Shown here: positions 52,457-60,878 of the stretch, one piece after another | Layout of the letters: each line of letters begins with the position of its first letter | Numbering within the stretch: the stretch's first letter is position 1 | From: a bacterium | GTDB taxonomy: Bacteria > Joyebacterota > Joyebacteria > Joyebacterales > Joyebacteraceae | Assembly: GCA_025774935.1 (NCBI GenBank) | Contig: JALGZK010000006.1 | Coordinates: forward strand, 50,638 to 114,637 | Length of the DNA stretch: 64,000 nt | Direction of reading: 5' to 3' | Made by a program: the position numbers and the translations under genes | Notes under the pieces: model-generated | Database searches by the model: none | The model's input: only the letters and a program-made list of their open reading frames with translations | What the model was told of the DNA's origin: nothing

Positions 52457-53183
52457 CTTCCTCCGACTCGTCGGGACCCTCGCCGCGATCGCGCTCGTCG
52501 CGAGCTTCGGGCTCTCGGCCGTCTACAACGCGACCCACGAGATCACCGAGGAGTACAAGCGCCAGGCGGAGGCGCAGGCGCGGTTCGAAGCGCTCGGGTG
52601 CAGCCCCGACGCGTTCTTCGTCGAGACCACGAGCGACTCGATCGTGGGCGGGAAGCAGTTCGCGTACCACACGGCCTACGCTTCCGAGGGGAGCGAGGAG
52701 GTGGTCGGCTACTCATTCAAGGCGTTCGGCAGGGGCTACTCGAGCACGATCGAGACGATCGTCGGCGTCGACACGGCCGGGCTGATCTGCGAGATCGAGA
52801 TCACCTCGCAGCAGGAGACGCCGGGACTCGGCGCCAAGGTCGTCGAGGTCGCCTCGCAGAACACGCTGTGGGCGGTGCTCGGCGGGAACGCGGTCGACGA
52901 GTCGGACGTCGAGCCCTGGTTCGAGGAGCAGTTCAACGGCGAGGGCTCGGACCGGCTCGTGGTCGTGAAGAGCGATTCCGACGATGGGATCCTGGCGATA
53001 ACGGGCGCCACGATCAGCTCCGAAGCGGTCACGGAGTCGATCCGCGAGGGCCTCGAGACGCTTATCGCGATCGAGGGGCTCGTGGGCGGGGCGTCGGGGG
53101 ACGACGGGACGGACGACCCCGGAACCGCCGAGGCGGCGGAAGAGGCGGCCGGAGAGACGAACGGCGGGGAGGGCTCCCGATGA
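52449..53183 (+). CDS. rnfG: Rnf complex subunit G
   Basis: This 244-aa protein is RnfG, with one N-terminal membrane helix and a periplasmic FMN-binding domain. The covalent FMN site is the Thr at about 188 in ITGATISS; the TPGLGAKV segment is typical. The start is a GTG at 52449 inside the end of rnfD. The C-terminal 30 residues are an acidic Gly/Glu/Ala-rich tail beyond the usual family end. Confidence 0.9.
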   Translation: MANFLRLVGTLAAIALVASFGLSAVYNATHEITEEYKRQAEAQARFEALGCSPDAFFVETTSDSIVGGKQFAYHTAYASEGSEEVVGYSFKAFGRGYSSTIETIVGVDTAGLICEIEITSQQETPGLGAKVVEVASQNTLWAVLGGNAVDESDVEPWFEEQFNGEGSDRLVVVKSDSDDGILAITGATISSEAVTESIREGLETLIAIEGLVGGASGDDGTDDPGTAEAAEEAAGETNGGEGSR

Positions 53184-53812
53184 AGGCGATGGCGGAGCTC
53201 GTCAAGGGGATCTACAGGGAGAACCCGGTCTTCCGGCTGGCGCTCGGGCTGTGCCCCGCGCTGGCCGTGTCGACGTCCGTCGAGAACGCGCTCGGCATGG
53301 GCGGGGCGGCGACGTTCGTGCTCCTCGGCTCGAACATCGTGATCTCGCTCCTCCGGAAGGCGATCCCGGCCAAGGTCAGGATCCCGTGCTTCATCGTCGT
53401 CATCGCGAGCTTCGTCACGATCGTCGAGCTCGTGATGGGCGCGTACCTCCCCGAGCTCGCGAAGTCGCTCGGCATCTTCATCCCGCTCATCGTCGTGAAC
53501 TGCATCATCCTCGGCCGCGCCGAGGCGTTCGCGTCGAAGCACGGGCTCGGTCTCGCGGTCATTGACGGGATCGGGATGGGGATCGGCTTCACGTTCGCGC
53601 TCGTCCTCATAGCAGCCATCCGCGAGCTCCTCGGGAACGGAACGCTCTTCGGCTACATGGTCTTCGGGCCGCAGTTCCAGCCGGTGCTCCTCATGATCCT
53701 CTCGCCTGGCGCGTTCGTAACGATCGGACTCCTCATGGGCTACTTCAACATCCTCGACGAGAAGATGCGCAGGAAGGCCGAGGCTGCCGAGGCCGGAGGA
53801 GGGGGACGCTGA
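53180..53812 (+). CDS. rnfE: Rnf complex subunit E
   Basis: This 210-aa protein is RnfE, a six-helix membrane subunit that, with RnfA, holds a membrane-embedded iron-sulfur site. Signatures: KGIYRENPVFRLALGLCPALAVS and LIVVNCIILGRAEAFAS, each with the conserved Cys. It overlaps rnfG by four bases (ATGA). Confidence 0.94.
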   Translation: MKAMAELVKGIYRENPVFRLALGLCPALAVSTSVENALGMGGAATFVLLGSNIVISLLRKAIPAKVRIPCFIVVIASFVTIVELVMGAYLPELAKSLGIFIPLIVVNCIILGRAEAFASKHGLGLAVIDGIGMGIGFTFALVLIAAIRELLGNGTLFGYMVFGPQFQPVLLMILSPGAFVTIGLLMGYFNILDEKMRRKAEAAEAGGGGR

Positions 53813-54423
53813 TGGATCTCGGACAGCTCTTCGCAATCATCATCGGCGCCATCTTCGTCTCGAACTTCGTGCTCATGCGCTTCCTCGGGCTGTGCCCGTT
53901 CGTCGGGGTCTCGAAGGACTCCGACTCGGCACTCGGCATGGGGATGGCCGTCATCTTCGTCATGACGATGGCGTCGCTCGTGACGTGGTTCGTCTACAAC
54001 TACATCCTCGTGCCGCTCGAGATCACGTACCTCCGGACGATCGCGTTCATCCTCGTGATCGCGACGCTCGTGCAGTTCGTGGAGATGGTCATCGAGAAGA
54101 CGTCTCCAGCGCTCCACAAGTCGCTCGGCATCTACCTGCCGCTCATCACGACGAACTGCGCCGTCCTCGGCGTGGCGGTGGTCAACGTCGACAGCTTCAT
54201 GGTCACCGACCTCCCGAGGAACGCGAGCTTCATCTATACCGTGGTGCACGGTCTCTCTGCGGGGATTGGGTTCACGCTCGCGCTCATCCTCATGGCGGCG
54301 ATCCGCGAGCGCCTCGACCTCGTCGACATCCCGAAGTCGATGCGCGGCATCGCCATCACGTTCATCGTGGCCGGACTCATGGCCATCGCGTTCCAGGGGT
54401 TCTCGGGACTCAAGATCGGGTAG
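53812..54423 (+). CDS. rnfA: Rnf complex subunit A
   Basis: This 203-aa protein is RnfA, the membrane partner of RnfE. Signatures: NFVLMRFLGLCPFVGVSKD and LPLITTNCAVLGVAVVNV with the two conserved Cys. It overlaps rnfE by one base (TGATG). Length and helix pattern are typical. Confidence 0.94.
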   Translation: MDLGQLFAIIIGAIFVSNFVLMRFLGLCPFVGVSKDSDSALGMGMAVIFVMTMASLVTWFVYNYILVPLEITYLRTIAFILVIATLVQFVEMVIEKTSPALHKSLGIYLPLITTNCAVLGVAVVNVDSFMVTDLPRNASFIYTVVHGLSAGIGFTLALILMAAIRERLDLVDIPKSMRGIAITFIVAGLMAIAFQGFSGLKIG

Positions 54424-54464
54424 GAAGCGGGGCCTGGTGGACAGGGCCTTGGGAAGGACGCTCA

Positions 54465-55400
54465 ATGCAGTCGGTCGTCGCGAAGTCCATGATCGCGCTC
54501 ACGAGCATGGCCGCCGTCTTCGGCGCCGTCCTCGCGTTCGCCTCGAGGATCTTCGCGGTCCACCGCGACCCGCGCGTCGAGCACGTGCTCGACCTCCTGC
54601 CCGGAGCGAACTGCGGCGCGTGCGGGTTCCCCGGGTGCCAGGGCCTCGCCGAGGCGATGGTCAAAGGCGAGGCGCTTCCGAACGCGTGCCCGCCCGGAGG
54701 CGCGGAGACGGCCGCGGCGATCGCCGAGCTCCTGGGCGGCGACGCGGGAGATGTGGTTCCGAGGATCGCGGTCGTGCACTGCAAGGGGGGCCTCTCGAAC
54801 TCCGTCCAGCGGCTCGACTACGAGGGAATCGAGGACTGTCGCGCCGCGCTCCTCGTCGGCGGGAACCCGAAGGCCTGCATCTTCGGGTGCCTCGGGTTCG
54901 GGACGTGCAAGGCGGTCTTTCCGTTCGACGCGGTCGAACTCGACGAAGAGGGACTCGTACACATCGACCGCGTGAAGTGCACGCGCTGCGGGAACTGCGT
55001 CGTCGCGTGTCCGGTGAACGCGTGCATCGCCTGCCAGCTCTGCGTCAAGAAGTGCCCGAGCGACGCGATCTACATGGACGACAACCTCGCCGTCATCGAC
55101 TACTCGAAGTGCACGAACTGCGGTGTCTGCGCCGCCGTGTGCCCGACGAACGCGATCGTCGACGAGATCCCGGCGCGCCCGAAGGCCGTGATCGGCGGGA
55201 AGTGCGAGGGAGTGGGGAAGTGCAAGGAGGTCTGCCCGGTCAAGGCCATCGAGGGCGAGCCGGGCGAGCGGCACGAGATCATCCGCGAGAAGTGCATCGG
55301 GTGCGGGCTCTGCATGGAGGCGTGCCCGACGAAGGCCGTCAACATGGTCGGGGCTCTCGGGCACCAGCGCGCGAAGGTCGGGGCCCTCGAACAGGATTAG
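54465..55400 (+). CDS. rnfB: Rnf complex subunit B, compact ferredoxin region
   Basis: This 311-aa protein is RnfB, the ferredoxin-accepting subunit, with an N-terminal membrane helix and the CGACGFPGCQGLAEAM cluster-binding motif. Its ferredoxin-like part is unusual. The first cluster motif CTRCGNCVVACP runs directly into CIACQLCVKKCP, so the ~35-residue linker seen between these motifs in typical RnfB is missing. A further set follows: CTNCGVCAAVCP, a three-Cys CEGVGKCKEVCP that lacks the usual second Cys, and CIGCGLCMEACP. The ATG at 54465 follows GGGAAGGA. It ends the standard rnfCDGEAB order; a UbiA-type gene follows 12 bases later. Confidence 0.9.
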   Translation: MQSVVAKSMIALTSMAAVFGAVLAFASRIFAVHRDPRVEHVLDLLPGANCGACGFPGCQGLAEAMVKGEALPNACPPGGAETAAAIAELLGGDAGDVVPRIAVVHCKGGLSNSVQRLDYEGIEDCRAALLVGGNPKACIFGCLGFGTCKAVFPFDAVELDEEGLVHIDRVKCTRCGNCVVACPVNACIACQLCVKKCPSDAIYMDDNLAVIDYSKCTNCGVCAAVCPTNAIVDEIPARPKAVIGGKCEGVGKCKEVCPVKAIEGEPGERHEIIREKCIGCGLCMEACPTKAVNMVGALGHQRAKVGALEQD

Positions 55401-55412
55401 GGGGGAAGCGAA

Positions 55413-56414
55413 GTGACGCACGGGGATGCGAGAGGCGAGACCGGGCCCACCGGCGAGGGCGCCGGCGACAAGCGCGCTGAGATTCCGAGGGGCCGGGTCG
55501 CGATCTTCCTCCGGGCGGCGCGCGCTCCTTTCCTGACGGCGTCCGCGATGCCCGTTCTCATCGGCTCGACGCTCCCGTTCTGGCTGAGACCTGACGGGTT
55601 CGCGTGGAGCTGGCTGCACTTCGTCGAGGCCCTCGTCGGCGTCGTCCTCCTCCACGCGGCGGCCAACCTCTCGAACTGCTACTACGACCACCTCTCCGGA
55701 GCCGACCCGTCGAACCCGAACACGAACGTCATGAGCGGGGGCTCGGGGCTCCTCACGGAGGGCGTCGTCAAGCCCTCGTACTTCCTGAGGAGCGCGATCG
55801 TGTGTTTCGCGATCGGCGGCGCGATCGGGCTCCACCTGAACTTCGTCAGCCCTGGGAACACCATCCTGATCCTGGGCATAATCGCGATCGTTGTCGCCCA
55901 CTTCTACACCGCGCCGCCGGTCAAGCTCTGCTACCGGGGCCTCGGCGAGGTCGCCGTCGGCCTCACGTTCGGGGTCCTTCCCGTCGTGGGCGCCTATTTC
56001 GTCCAGGCGGGGGAGATCTCGTGGCGGGTCGTGCTCGCGTCCCTCCCGATCACGTTCGCCGTCGTGCTCATCCTCTGGGTGAACCAGGTCGTCGACTACG
56101 TCCCGGACCGCGACGCCGGCAAGCGCACGCTCGCCGTCATCCTCGGCCCGAAGGCGGCCGGACGCGGAGTCGTCCTCGCGCTCGCGCTCCTCATCTTCGG
56201 CTCGCTCTTCGTGGCGGTCTTCACCGGCGCGGTCATCCCGCTCACGCTCGTCGCCGTCCTCGCGTTCGGCCTCATCCGGACGGTCGTGGCCGACTGCTGG
56301 AACCACTACCGCGACCCGTCGAAGCTCGCTGAGGCGTCGTTCTCCGCGATCAAGCTCCACCTCATCCTCGGCCTCATTATCGCGGGCTCCGCGCTTGCCG
56401 CGATCGGGAACTGA
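55413..56414 (+). CDS. UbiA-family prenyltransferase (MenA-like)
   Basis: This 333-aa protein has a hydrophilic N-terminus of about 30 residues and about nine membrane helices. The two Asp-rich motifs of UbiA prenyltransferases are present: N88-x3-D92 in NCYYDHLSGAD and D228-x3-D232 in DYVPDRDAGKRT. It resembles 1,4-dihydroxy-2-naphthoate prenyltransferases and would make a menaquinone-like quinone. The start is a GTG at 55413, 12 bases after rnfB, so the gene may be the last of the rnf operon; quinone synthesis beside an Rnf complex would fit an electron-transport context. Confidence 0.82.
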   Translation: MTHGDARGETGPTGEGAGDKRAEIPRGRVAIFLRAARAPFLTASAMPVLIGSTLPFWLRPDGFAWSWLHFVEALVGVVLLHAAANLSNCYYDHLSGADPSNPNTNVMSGGSGLLTEGVVKPSYFLRSAIVCFAIGGAIGLHLNFVSPGNTILILGIIAIVVAHFYTAPPVKLCYRGLGEVAVGLTFGVLPVVGAYFVQAGEISWRVVLASLPITFAVVLILWVNQVVDYVPDRDAGKRTLAVILGPKAAGRGVVLALALLIFGSLFVAVFTGAVIPLTLVAVLAFGLIRTVVADCWNHYRDPSKLAEASFSAIKLHLILGLIIAGSALAAIGN

Positions 56415-56622
56415 GGCCGCGGAACCGCGCGGCCAGCGGCTCACCCAAGCCACACCCCGCAGCCACACTGAGGCCGCTCAGGATTGAGTCCACGTTCATA
56501 CTTACATGTTGACGGCTCGGGCGCCCTCGTGGTACTCCGTGACTTCGAGAGGAGCCCCGTCGGTCCCGGCTTGCGCCGGTTCACCGAGCTCCCCGCTCGC
56601 GGATGAGAAGGAGGTGCGAACC

Positions 56623-57255
56623 ATGCGGTTCTGCCATCTCGGTGGTAGCCTGTTGGTCTGTGCGCTCGCGGCGGTCTTGGTCGTGACCCTTGCGCCCGCC
56701 GCGGACGCACAGGACCAGTTCCACTTCGAGCTCGTCGCCGTGCCGGACGGTGCGACGCGCGACATCCCGCCCGACGGGTCGCCGTGGCACGAGCTCTACC
56801 CGACGTTCTGCGTCGATCACGAGCAGACCGGCTACGAGGACAACGGCGACGGCTACGTCAGCGAATGCGACTTCATCTACATCGACGGCCTTCGGTTCCA
56901 CATCATCTGGGCAGGTCCGACCTACAAGCTCGAGACCGGGCCGACCGAGGGCGACAGGCCGGGGCACGAGAAGTACATGGAGCCCATGGGGTTCGGACCC
57001 GAGCGGAACCCGTTGTGCGAGATCTGGCACGAGGTCTACCCGGACTACTGCATGGAGTGGCACGTCGAGGACTGGGCCGACAACGGGGACGGCTACGTGA
57101 GCCCCTGCGACTTCGTGTGGATCTGGAGCGAGGGGCACGGGATGGAGCAGTTCCACGTCACGGAGGTGAACCTCAACATCATCGCCGTGCCCGACAGCCC
57201 GGTCGAGGACAGCACCTGGGGCAAGATCAAGTCGTTCTTCTCCGAGCTCTTTTAG
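56623..57255 (+). CDS. secreted duplicated-repeat protein with SFFSELF tag variant
   Basis: This 210-aa protein has a signal peptide (cleavage near ADAQ, residue 30) and two copies of a repeat: WHELYPTFC with DNGDGYVSECDF (about 55-84) and WHEVYPDYC with DNGDGYVSPCDF (about 135-164). The D-N-G-D-G-Y-V-S loop resembles a dockerin or EF-hand calcium loop. The C-terminus is VPDSPVEDSTWGKIKSFFSELF, matching the tag of the other secreted proteins up to IK but ending differently. The ATG follows AAGGAGGTG. A terminator lies downstream. Function unknown. Confidence 0.78.
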   Translation: MRFCHLGGSLLVCALAAVLVVTLAPAADAQDQFHFELVAVPDGATRDIPPDGSPWHELYPTFCVDHEQTGYEDNGDGYVSECDFIYIDGLRFHIIWAGPTYKLETGPTEGDRPGHEKYMEPMGFGPERNPLCEIWHEVYPDYCMEWHVEDWADNGDGYVSPCDFVWIWSEGHGMEQFHVTEVNLNIIAVPDSPVEDSTWGKIKSFFSELF

Positions 57256-57294
57256 ACGACCACGGGCGGCATCGAGCGACCCGTTCGACCATCG

Positions 57295-57320
57295 CGGGGC
57301 GCCCCCAGAGGGGCGCCCCG
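57295..57320 (+). terminator. rho-independent terminator
   Basis: CGGGGCGCCCC and GGGGCGCCCCG form an 11-bp stem with a CAGA loop; CGCCCGTTTG follows. Confidence 0.65.
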
Positions 57321-57327
57321 CGCCCGT

Positions 57328-57356
57328 TTGACATCCGCATGTGCCTGTGTTACCTT
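57328..57356 (+). promoter_or_regulatory. amrS promoter
   Basis: TTGACA (57328-57333), a 17-base spacer and TACCTT (57351-57356), directly after the terminator and about 105 bases before the ATG at 57462. Confidence 0.7.
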
Positions 57357-57461
57357 CCGTTGGCCGCGTAGCGCCAGAATCCGTTCGACCCGACGCGGGG
57401 GCCCCGGGGGTCTCCGGGCGGGGTCGTGCGTTCGGGCCCCGGAGGGCCCTCTCGAGGCACC

Positions 57462-58454
57462 ATGGTCGAGGCGAGGTACTGGCACAGGCTGGACGACGGC
57501 CGCGTGGCCTGCGAGCTATGTCCGCAGGCCTGCAGGATCGCCGACGGGAAGTCGGGGATCTGCCTCGGCCGGACGAACCAGGGCGGCACCCTCTTCGCGG
57601 AGAACTTCGGGCAGTGCGTCTCGGTCGCGATGGACCCGATCGAGAAGAAGCCGCTCTACCACGTCTGCCCGGGCAGGCAGGTGCTGTCTGTCGCCTGCAA
57701 CGGCTGCAACCTCCGGTGCGACTTCTGCCAGAACTGGACGATCTCGCAGGAGCGGACCGCCACGAGGGCGGTGTCCCCGGAGGAACTGGTCGAGCTCGCC
57801 GTCGGGAGCGGCTCGTTCGGGATCGCGTACACGTACACCGAGCCGATCATCTGGTTCGAGTACCTGCTCGCAGCCGGGGCGCTCGCGCACGAGAAGGGGA
57901 TCAAGAACATCCTCGTCACGAACGGCATCGTGAACGAGGAACCGCTCCTTGAACTCCTGCCGCTCGTCGACGCGATGAACGTCGATCTGAAGTCGATGAC
58001 GGCGGAGTTCTACCGGGAGTACTGCCACGTCGACGGCCTCGAGGCCGTCAAGCGCACGATCCGTCTGGGGGCGGAGGCCGCGTTCGTCGAGGTGACGAAC
58101 CTCCTCATCCCCGGGCTGAACGACTCGGAGGAGGAGACGCGGGAGCTCGTGGAGTTCGTCGCGGGAATAGACCCCGCGATCCCGCTCCACTTCTCGCGCT
58201 ACTTCCCGACGTACAGGATGACGGTCCCCGGCACGCCGCTGGCGACCGTCGAGCGCGCCGCGGAGATCGCGAGGGAGAATCTGCACTACGTCTACCTCGG
58301 GAACGTCGGTCCCGCGGAAGACTCGGACACGATCTGCCCGACGCGCGGGAACGTGCTCGTGAGGAGGGCCGGCTACAGGAGCGAGGTGGTCGGCATCGAG
58401 GACGGGAAGTGCACGCAGTGCGGGAGGCCCGCGGACTTCCTGTGGTGCGACTGA
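57462..58454 (+). CDS. amrS: AmmeMemoRadiSam system radical SAM enzyme
   Basis: This 330-aa protein is a radical SAM enzyme with the C82-x3-C86-x2-C89 cluster motif (CNLRCDFC). It also has the family N-terminus with two Cys pairs (CELCPQAC, a possible extra cluster site) and the C-terminal CTQCGR. This pattern matches the AmmeMemoRadiSam system protein, an uncharacterised radical SAM usually encoded with AMMECR1 and Memo proteins; neither partner is in this window. The ATG follows a modest GAGG site. A RseC-like gene follows after 21 bases. Confidence 0.88.
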   Translation: MVEARYWHRLDDGRVACELCPQACRIADGKSGICLGRTNQGGTLFAENFGQCVSVAMDPIEKKPLYHVCPGRQVLSVACNGCNLRCDFCQNWTISQERTATRAVSPEELVELAVGSGSFGIAYTYTEPIIWFEYLLAAGALAHEKGIKNILVTNGIVNEEPLLELLPLVDAMNVDLKSMTAEFYREYCHVDGLEAVKRTIRLGAEAAFVEVTNLLIPGLNDSEEETRELVEFVAGIDPAIPLHFSRYFPTYRMTVPGTPLATVERAAEIARENLHYVYLGNVGPAEDSDTICPTRGNVLVRRAGYRSEVVGIEDGKCTQCGRPADFLWCD

Positions 58455-58475
58455 CCCGCCGGGCAAGGAGCGAAC

Positions 58476-58943
58476 TTGAAAGAGATCGGATGCGTCGTGT
58501 CCGTGAGCGGTGACGCCGCGGTGGTCACGATGCCGATGTCGCCGGATTGCGAGAAGTGCGGCGCCTGCGTCGTCGCGGACGAGGGGAAGGAGCTCCTCCT
58601 CCTCGCCCAGAACGCGGCGGGCGCCGGGCAGGGCGACACGGTCGAGATCGAGATCAGCGCCGGGCGCGTCCTCGCGGCGGCTTTCATCATCTACATGGTC
58701 CCGGTCCTCATGACGATCGTCGGGTTCATCCTCGGCAACGCGCTCTCGGGAGGGGACGAGGAGGCGAACCTCCCCATCTTGCTCGCGCTCGCGTTCCTGG
58801 TAGTCTCGTTCCTGTCGGTGTGGCTCTACGACATGAGGCTCCGCCGGGTCGAGCGCAGACAGGCGGTCGTGACGAGGGTCCTCTCTCAGGAGGAAGCGAG
58901 GCTTCACCGGAGCCGGATCGAGCCGGCGAAGCTCGGAGGGTAG
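58476..58943 (+). CDS. RseC/MucC-family membrane protein
   Basis: This 155-aa protein has a small N-terminal domain with the Cys pattern C29-x2-C... seen in CEKCGACV, two membrane helices (about 69-90 and 102-122) and a cytoplasmic tail, matching the RseC/SoxR-reducing-system family. RseC works with the Rnf-like Rsx complex in gamma-proteobacteria, so its presence three kb from the rnf operon may be meaningful. The start is a TTG at 58476 with AAGGAG upstream. Confidence 0.82.
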   Translation: MKEIGCVVSVSGDAAVVTMPMSPDCEKCGACVVADEGKELLLLAQNAAGAGQGDTVEIEISAGRVLAAAFIIYMVPVLMTIVGFILGNALSGGDEEANLPILLALAFLVVSFLSVWLYDMRLRRVERRQAVVTRVLSQEEARLHRSRIEPAKLGG

Positions 58944-58946
58944 CGA

Positions 58947-59300
58947 TTGTACAAGAGCTCGAAGCGGCTCGCGACGAAGGCCGCGAAGCTGGCGCTCATC
59001 AAGAAGGCCGAGAACGTCGTCACGATGGATCTCCGCGGCCTGGTTACGACCTGCGACTTCTTCGTGATCTGCAACGGCACAAGCGACGTGCACGTGAAGG
59101 CCATCGCGGACGCGATCGAGGACGGCCTGAGAGAGGTCGACGAGAAGGCCTGGCACGTCGAGGGCTCGGAGGGGAAGCGCTGGATACTGCTGGACTACGT
59201 GAACGTCGTCGTCCACGTCTTCGATGAAGAGACGCGGGACTACTACCAGCTCGAACGGCTGTGGGGCGACGCGAAGATAGAGAAGCACGAGGACGAATAG
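58947..59300 (+). CDS. rsfS: ribosome silencing factor
   Basis: This 117-aa protein is RsfS (Iojap/YbeB family), which binds ribosomal protein uL14 and blocks 50S-30S joining in starvation. Signatures: MDLRGLVTTCDFFVICNGTSDVH, VEGSEGKRWILLDYVNVVVHVF and YYQLERLWGD. The start is a TTG at 58947, just three bases after the rseC-like stop, with CGGAGGG upstream. Length is normal. Confidence 0.93.
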   Translation: MYKSSKRLATKAAKLALIKKAENVVTMDLRGLVTTCDFFVICNGTSDVHVKAIADAIEDGLREVDEKAWHVEGSEGKRWILLDYVNVVVHVFDEETRDYYQLERLWGDAKIEKHEDE

Positions 59301-59356
59301 AGCCGGCCAGGACCACGTGGGCGAGCTCGTCGTGAACATCCCGCGGGAGGCGTACC

Positions 59357-59854
59357 ATGATCGAACCGATCCTGGCGAGAAGGAGCATCAGGAAGTACAC
59401 CGACGAGCCGGTGACCGACCTCGAGATCCGGCGGCTCCTGGAGGCCGCGATGTCCGCGCCGTCGGCGAGCAACCACCAGCCGTGGCACTTCGTGGTCATC
59501 ACCGACCGGTGGACGCTCGACCAGATGGCGGAGTACGGCCCGCACTGGCAGATGCTCCGCGAGGCTCCACTCGCGATCATCGTGTGCGGCGACACGTCGA
59601 TCTCCGAGAAGTACTGGGTCCAGGACTGCTCGGCGGCGACCGAGAACCTGCTCCTGGCCGTCTCGATGATGGGGCTCGGGGGAGTGTGGCTCGGGTGCTA
59701 CCCGAGGACGGAGCGGATGGGCCCGTGCCGCGAGCTCCTCGACGTCCCGCACGAGATCGAGCCGCTGGCGGTGCTGTCGATCGGGCACCCGGCGGAGGAG
59801 AAGGAACCGCGCACCCAGTACAACGAGGAGCGCGTGCACAGGGAGAAGTGGTAG
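59357..59854 (+). CDS. nitroreductase family flavoprotein
   Basis: This 165-aa protein is a short nitroreductase-fold FMN enzyme, with RRSIRKYTDEPV near the N-terminus, SAPSASNHQPWHFVVITD and LLLAVSMMGLGGVWLGCYP. The substrate cannot be inferred; family members reduce nitro compounds, quinones or act in cofactor metabolism. The ATG follows GGGAGGCG and the gene lies 56 bases after rsfS, so it is probably in the same transcript. Confidence 0.88.
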   Translation: MIEPILARRSIRKYTDEPVTDLEIRRLLEAAMSAPSASNHQPWHFVVITDRWTLDQMAEYGPHWQMLREAPLAIIVCGDTSISEKYWVQDCSAATENLLLAVSMMGLGGVWLGCYPRTERMGPCRELLDVPHEIEPLAVLSIGHPAEEKEPRTQYNEERVHREKW

Positions 59855-59954
59855 ACCGCCCCCACGGCGGTACGTGAGTCGCGAAGCGGACACCCTCGAC
59901 CGGTTCCCGACATCGCTTTCAGAGTTGCGACCGAGGGGAGAAAGGACAGCAGGC

Positions 59955-60665
59955 GTGAAGAAGCTTGCAGCAGTTGCCGCGGTGGCGGTCATCTGCCTGG
60001 CGTTCGCATCCTGTTCGGACCAGGGCGGAGCACCGAGGAAGACCGAACTCACGACGTTCGAGGAGCGCGCCAGCTACGCGCTGGGCCTGGACGTGGCGTC
60101 CTCGCTCCTGAGGTCCGGCGCAGAGGTCGACGCCGACCTGTTCATGCAGGGGTTCCGGGACACGCTCGAGGGACACACGCCGCTCATGACTCAGACCGAG
60201 GTGCGGACGGTACTTCAGGAGTTCTCCAACACGATGCGGGAGCAGGCCATGGCGAAGATGCAGGAGGAGGCCGAGGCGAACCTGGCCACGGGTGCTGAGT
60301 TCCTCGAGGCGAACAAGGTGAAGGACGGGGTCCACACGACCGTGACCGGCCTCCAGTACATGATCATGGAGGAAGGCACGGGTCCGAAGCCGACGAGCGA
60401 CTCGACCGTGAGCGTCCACTACACCGGCACGCTGATCGACGGCACGCAGTTCGACAGCTCCGTCGACCGCGGTCAGCCGGCGACGTTCCCCGTCGGGGGC
60501 GTGATCCCGGGCTGGACCGAGGCGCTCCAGCTCATGAGCGTCGGCAGCAAGTACAAGCTCTTCATCCCGGCCGAGCTCGCCTACGGCGAGAGGGGCTCAC
60601 CGCCGGCGATTCCGCCGAACTCGACGCTCATCTTCGATGTGGAGCTTCTGGAGATCACCGAGTAG
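59955..60665 (+). CDS. FKBP-type peptidyl-prolyl isomerase lipoprotein
   Basis: This 236-aa protein begins with a lipoprotein signal peptide (lipobox FAS|C near residue 20). The FkpA/Mip-like helical dimerisation domain (about 35-125, TFEERASYALGLDVASSLL) is followed by an FKBP domain (about 145-236, with VSVHYTGTLIDGTQFDSSVDRG and IPAELAYGERG). It should be a periplasmic foldase for outer-membrane or surface proteins. I start at GTG 59955; a longer frame upstream lacks a signal-peptide pattern. Confidence 0.88.
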   Translation: MKKLAAVAAVAVICLAFASCSDQGGAPRKTELTTFEERASYALGLDVASSLLRSGAEVDADLFMQGFRDTLEGHTPLMTQTEVRTVLQEFSNTMREQAMAKMQEEAEANLATGAEFLEANKVKDGVHTTVTGLQYMIMEEGTGPKPTSDSTVSVHYTGTLIDGTQFDSSVDRGQPATFPVGGVIPGWTEALQLMSVGSKYKLFIPAELAYGERGSPPAIPPNSTLIFDVELLEITE

Positions 60666-60692
60666 CAGGCCCCGCTGTGCGGGAGTACTACG

Positions 60693-60758
60693 TTGAAGTA
60701 CGCCGTCGGCATCGTCATTCTCTCCGGAATCGCCGGCGTCGACGCGTATCTCATCTGA
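60693..60758 (+). CDS. 21-aa hydrophobic micro-ORF
   Basis: A 21-codon ORF starting TTG with GGAG about 9 bases upstream encodes MKYAVGIVILSGIAGVDAYLI. It could be a one-helix membrane microprotein or a chance ORF 27 bases after the FKBP stop. Support is the small length, the hydrophobic run and the ribosome site, but the start codon is weak. Confidence 0.3.
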   Translation: MKYAVGIVILSGIAGVDAYLI

Positions 60759-60878
60759 AGGGGGGCGGGGGTCCATAGCCCTCGCCCCCTCCATGCAGTC
60801 TACGCGACAGGCGGGCCGTGCTCGTCTGGAACGCAATGAGAGGTTCGTGACAAGGGCATCGCGGGACGGAGCAGTGAC

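Noticed and set aside
54462..56468. Minus-strand 668-codon ORF opposite rnfB and the UbiA gene
   Set aside because: Composition is Arg/Glu/Asp-rich with no domain pattern, and both sense genes have strong family motifs.
57516..59339. Minus-strand 607-codon ORF opposite amrS, rseC-like and rsfS
   Set aside because: It spans three clear sense genes and has biased composition; no ribosome site.
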